Positions 33,062-35,219 of a stretch of DNA of 35,219 bases are shown one piece after another. Below the pieces are notes generated by a model. It saw only the letters and a list, made by a program, of their open reading frames with translations. It was not told the origin of the DNA and made no database searches. This stretch comes from Ichthyobacteriaceae bacterium (lineage in GTDB: Bacteria; Bacteroidota; Bacteroidia; Flavobacteriales; JADGDT01): the NCBI GenBank assembly GCA_023145615.1, contig JAGLDK010000065.1, forward strand, positions 1-35,219. Direction: 5' to 3'. A program made the translations under genes and the position numbers. The stretch's first letter is position 1, and each line of letters opens with the position of its first letter.

Positions 33062-35219
33062 CTATTCAATAATTATACTTTTTGTAAAATATAAATCTCC
33101 TGTTTTAATCTTTAAAAAATATACACCTTCCGAAATCTTAGTATCTAAATTAAGAGTTAATCCGTGGTTATATTTTAAGTTTTCAGCACTATAAACAAGC
33201 TTACCCGATGTAGAGTAGATGTATGCGTTTATAATCTGTCCTTGATTAATATTATCGGAATGAATACTTACCGAACCATCAGTTACAGGATTAGGATAAA
33301 TATTTATATTAGAATTTTCTATATCATCTGTTGACAATCCACCTTTTTTTCCAAATCGGATAATTAAAGTTGGTGCTGGTGTTCCATTTTTTTCAGCTCC
33401 ATCGGCAGATGTTATAGTAGTTCTAGCATACTGACTATTGTTAACATCATTAGTACTTAAACGTAGTAATGCAAACTTACCCTCTGCTAATTCTTTATAT
33501 TGATTATTTAAATATTTAACAAGATTTAATTCTCCAGCAGACGAAGTATTTTGTATACCAAGTGCTGTTGTTTTATTTGCAAAATCTTCTTGTATTACAA
33601 AACTGTTATCATCGCCAGTAAAATCACCAGCATATCCATCGGTTACAAGAGTATTTCCTTTTTCACGAGCATCTAAACCAAATAGGTTTAATTTACCTGT
33701 ATCTGAAGAAGCATTTGTTTCGATATTAACCGAAAATTTAGCTTCAATAACAACCATTCCTTCAGGTGCTTCTGGCAAAAGAAAAGGAAAAACTGCCGAC
33801 ATTTGCTCTCCTGTTTTTGTATAACTTCCACCAGCAATTATGTTATCTCTGTTATTAGGATCAACGTAACTAAATAATGGAGAATAAACAGCCCCATCTA
33901 ATTTTGATGCAACTATAGTTTGTATTGAAGCATCAGCAATAACATTAAGGTTAAAACTTTCAACCGCATCGCTTACTCCGTTATTTGCTACAACAGTAAT
34001 ATTATACAATCCAGCTCTATAAAGCTCTGGAGAAAATTCTAAAGTTCCAGTATTATCTCCATTATCTTTAAAAACACCAAAATCAGGTAAATTCTGTACC
34101 GAAAAACTAATATCACTATTAGCTGTATTTTTTGCTGAAAATCCCACTTTCAACGTAGTTTCTTCTTGCATTTCCTTATTTTCTATTGGAGTAATAATTG
34201 CAGGATCGGCATCTTCAATACCTTTAACTACAACTTCTCCAGCATCTGGTACTGCATTTACTAACACATAATTACTACCTTCATGAGAAATCATATCAGC
34301 ATCAATACTCTTTCCGTTTTGAGTTGCCGAAACATTAACCCATGTATTACTTACTCTTAATTTTACAGTTAAAGCCTGGTTATAAACCGAATTTAACATT
34401 TCATCAGTTAAATTAAATTTTATTTCTGAAGACTTAACATCTGTAACATTAAGTTTATGTGTTGCGTATGATTGAGAGTACATAGCTACACTTGTATATC
34501 CACCAACCCAAAAATCAGCATTTTTAAGCTCCTGAAGTAATGCCTTAGCACCATCTTTATCGGCTTGAGTATGTAAACTATGAAAGTGTGTACTACCCCA
34601 ACCTCTGTAATAATTACTATTATATAATGTAGAAGTTTTATTAAGTAAAGCAGGTAAGTAAGTTTGTGGTGCTTTTACTATATGTGGACTTGATACAGAA
34701 TTTACATTTAAATAATTAACCGTATTAGCATTATTTAAAACACCCTTAGTACCACGTATTGATATAAATTGTTTACGAGCCTCAGCATCGTTACCTTCAC
34801 CAAAAGGATAAGCATAAGTTAAACACTTGCCTTTAGTAATTTCAGCATTAATTTTATTTTGAGTAGCTTGTAAACGTGCTAAATAATCAGCATCCGTTGG
34901 GTTTGATTCTCCGTCAGGAATAGCAGTTGTAGAATACCAGTTTCTATCGTCATGCCCCTGTACTTCGTTACCCAAAGCTTGAAGTTCTACAAACGTAGCC
35001 CAATCTTTTACATTGTATTTATCTTCAGCCTCAGTAATTACAAACCAAGTAAAACCGAAATCAAATTCTTCCTGCATATTTTTCCAAAAAGGAATATCAA
35101 CAACAGGGTTATCGTCAATAGTAACTGTAAAAGCCGATAATTTATCGTTTTTCCACAAACTAACATCAGCATCACCATGATTAGCCGGCCATTGCTTGTC
35201 TTTTACTTCAAATCTTGGA
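33062..35219 (-). CDS. T9SS-secreted NodB-like polysaccharide deacetylase with Ig-like and surface modules (5' truncated)
   Basis: At least 718 residues are present. The frame stays open to the window edge (upstream residues PRFEVKDKQWPANHGDADVS), so the TTG at 35158 in the track is not the start. The N-terminal domain is NodB-like: LSAFTVTIDDNPVVDIPFW (metal Asp motif), GFTWFVITEAE, ALGNEVQGHDDRNW (metal His motif, second His replaced), and TYAYPFGEGND. Then come a linker, one Ig-like repeat (about 325-410 from the TTG), a beta-sandwich module like those in the 1217-residue protein (YSPLFSYVDPNN to TLIIRFG), and a T9SS type A sorting domain (NINIYPNPVTDGSVSIHS ... GVYFLKIKTGDLYFTKSIIIE). Such enzymes remove N- or O-acetyl groups from glycans at the cell surface. 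It has its own terminator. Confidence 0.85.
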   Translation of the reverse strand, partial: PRFEVKDKQWPANHGDADVSLWKNDKLSAFTVTIDDNPVVDIPFWKNMQEEFDFGFTWFVITEAEDKYNVKDWATFVELQALGNEVQGHDDRNWYSTTAIPDGESNPTDADYLARLQATQNKINAEITKGKCLTYAYPFGEGNDAEARKQFISIRGTKGVLNNANTVNYLNVNSVSSPHIVKAPQTYLPALLNKTSTLYNSNYYRGWGSTHFHSLHTQADKDGAKALLQELKNADFWVGGYTSVAMYSQSYATHKLNVTDVKSSEIKFNLTDEMLNSVYNQALTVKLRVSNTWVNVSATQNGKSIDADMISHEGSNYVLVNAVPDAGEVVVKGIEDADPAIITPIENKEMQEETTLKVGFSAKNTANSDISFSVQNLPDFGVFKDNGDNTGTLEFSPELYRAGLYNITVVANNGVSDAVESFNLNVIADASIQTIVASKLDGAVYSPLFSYVDPNNRDNIIAGGSYTKTGEQMSAVFPFLLPEAPEGMVVIEAKFSVNIETNASSDTGKLNLFGLDAREKGNTLVTDGYAGDFTGDDNSFVIQEDFANKTTALGIQNTSSAGELNLVKYLNNQYKELAEGKFALLRLSTNDVNNSQYARTTITSADGAEKNGTPAPTLIIRFGKKGGLSTDDIENSNINIYPNPVTDGSVSIHSDNINQGQIINAYIYSTSGKLVYSAENLKYNHGLTLNLDTKISEGVYFLKIKTGDLYFTKSIIIE

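Noticed and set aside
1-35219. tRNA, rRNA, CRISPR arrays, prophage or intact IS elements
   Set aside because: Reading the intergenic regions on both strands I saw no cloverleaf-like GC-rich segments, no regularly spaced repeats and no transposase or integrase motifs.

Overview
The window is about 35 kb of very AT-rich DNA from a Bacteroidota (Bacteroidetes) chromosome. The evidence is two proteins ending in type IX secretion (T9SS) C-terminal sorting domains, lipoproteins with acidic residues just after the lipobox Cys, start sites without Shine-Dalgarno sequences, a promoter fitting the Bacteroidota sigma consensus (TTTG-N19-TACGTTTG), and typical family genes (DUF3109, AcpH, DUF1343/NamZ, half-length TauE, Smr-less MutS2). 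I cannot tell Bacteroidales/Marinilabiliales from Flavobacteriales. I see no rRNA, tRNA, CRISPR, intact IS element or phage gene.

Layout. 1-1438: the 3' end of nadC faces a BspA-type leucine-rich-repeat surface lipoprotein, with a shared bidirectional terminator between them. 1750-6584: a 1217-residue T9SS-exported beta-helix protein diverges from a small outer-membrane barrel protein across a 407-base regulatory region. 6682-13642: five genes on the minus strand, for a 3D-domain wall protein, a YegS/DagK-type lipid kinase, a UbiB/AarF kinase-like protein, an App1-type phosphatidate phosphatase and a PiT phosphate transporter with a PhoU-like tail. All but the first concern phosphate or lipids. 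13848-14987: a NamZ-type exo-muramidase. 15150-19823: four minus-strand envelope genes. Two look like the halves of a YjbH-type exopolysaccharide outer-membrane protein, one is a Tyr-rich lipoprotein, and one is a lipoprotein joined to a predicted barrel by a roughly 290-residue Asn/Asp/Ser linker. 20469-24380: housekeeping genes on the plus strand (DUF3109, dGTPase, two overlapping small membrane proteins, prmC), with one small minus-strand membrane gene among them. 24432-29324: a half-length TauE overlapping a 1108-residue pseudo-peptidase/beta-propeller/barrel protein, then a MetA-like outer-membrane protein. 29551-32886: a candidate 35-residue membrane microprotein, acpH and mutS2. 33062-end: a T9SS-exported NodB-like polysaccharide deacetylase, cut by the window edge.

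The main theme is the cell envelope: surface glycan enzymes, wall turnover, outer-membrane barrels and lipid/phosphate handling. No single convincing new system is proven. The best leads are the split-YjbH locus with its two odd lipoproteins, the pseudo-peptidase/propeller/barrel gene coupled to TauE, the repeated surface module shared by both T9SS cargos, and the 35-residue microprotein. Family assignments come from reading motifs by eye, without searches.
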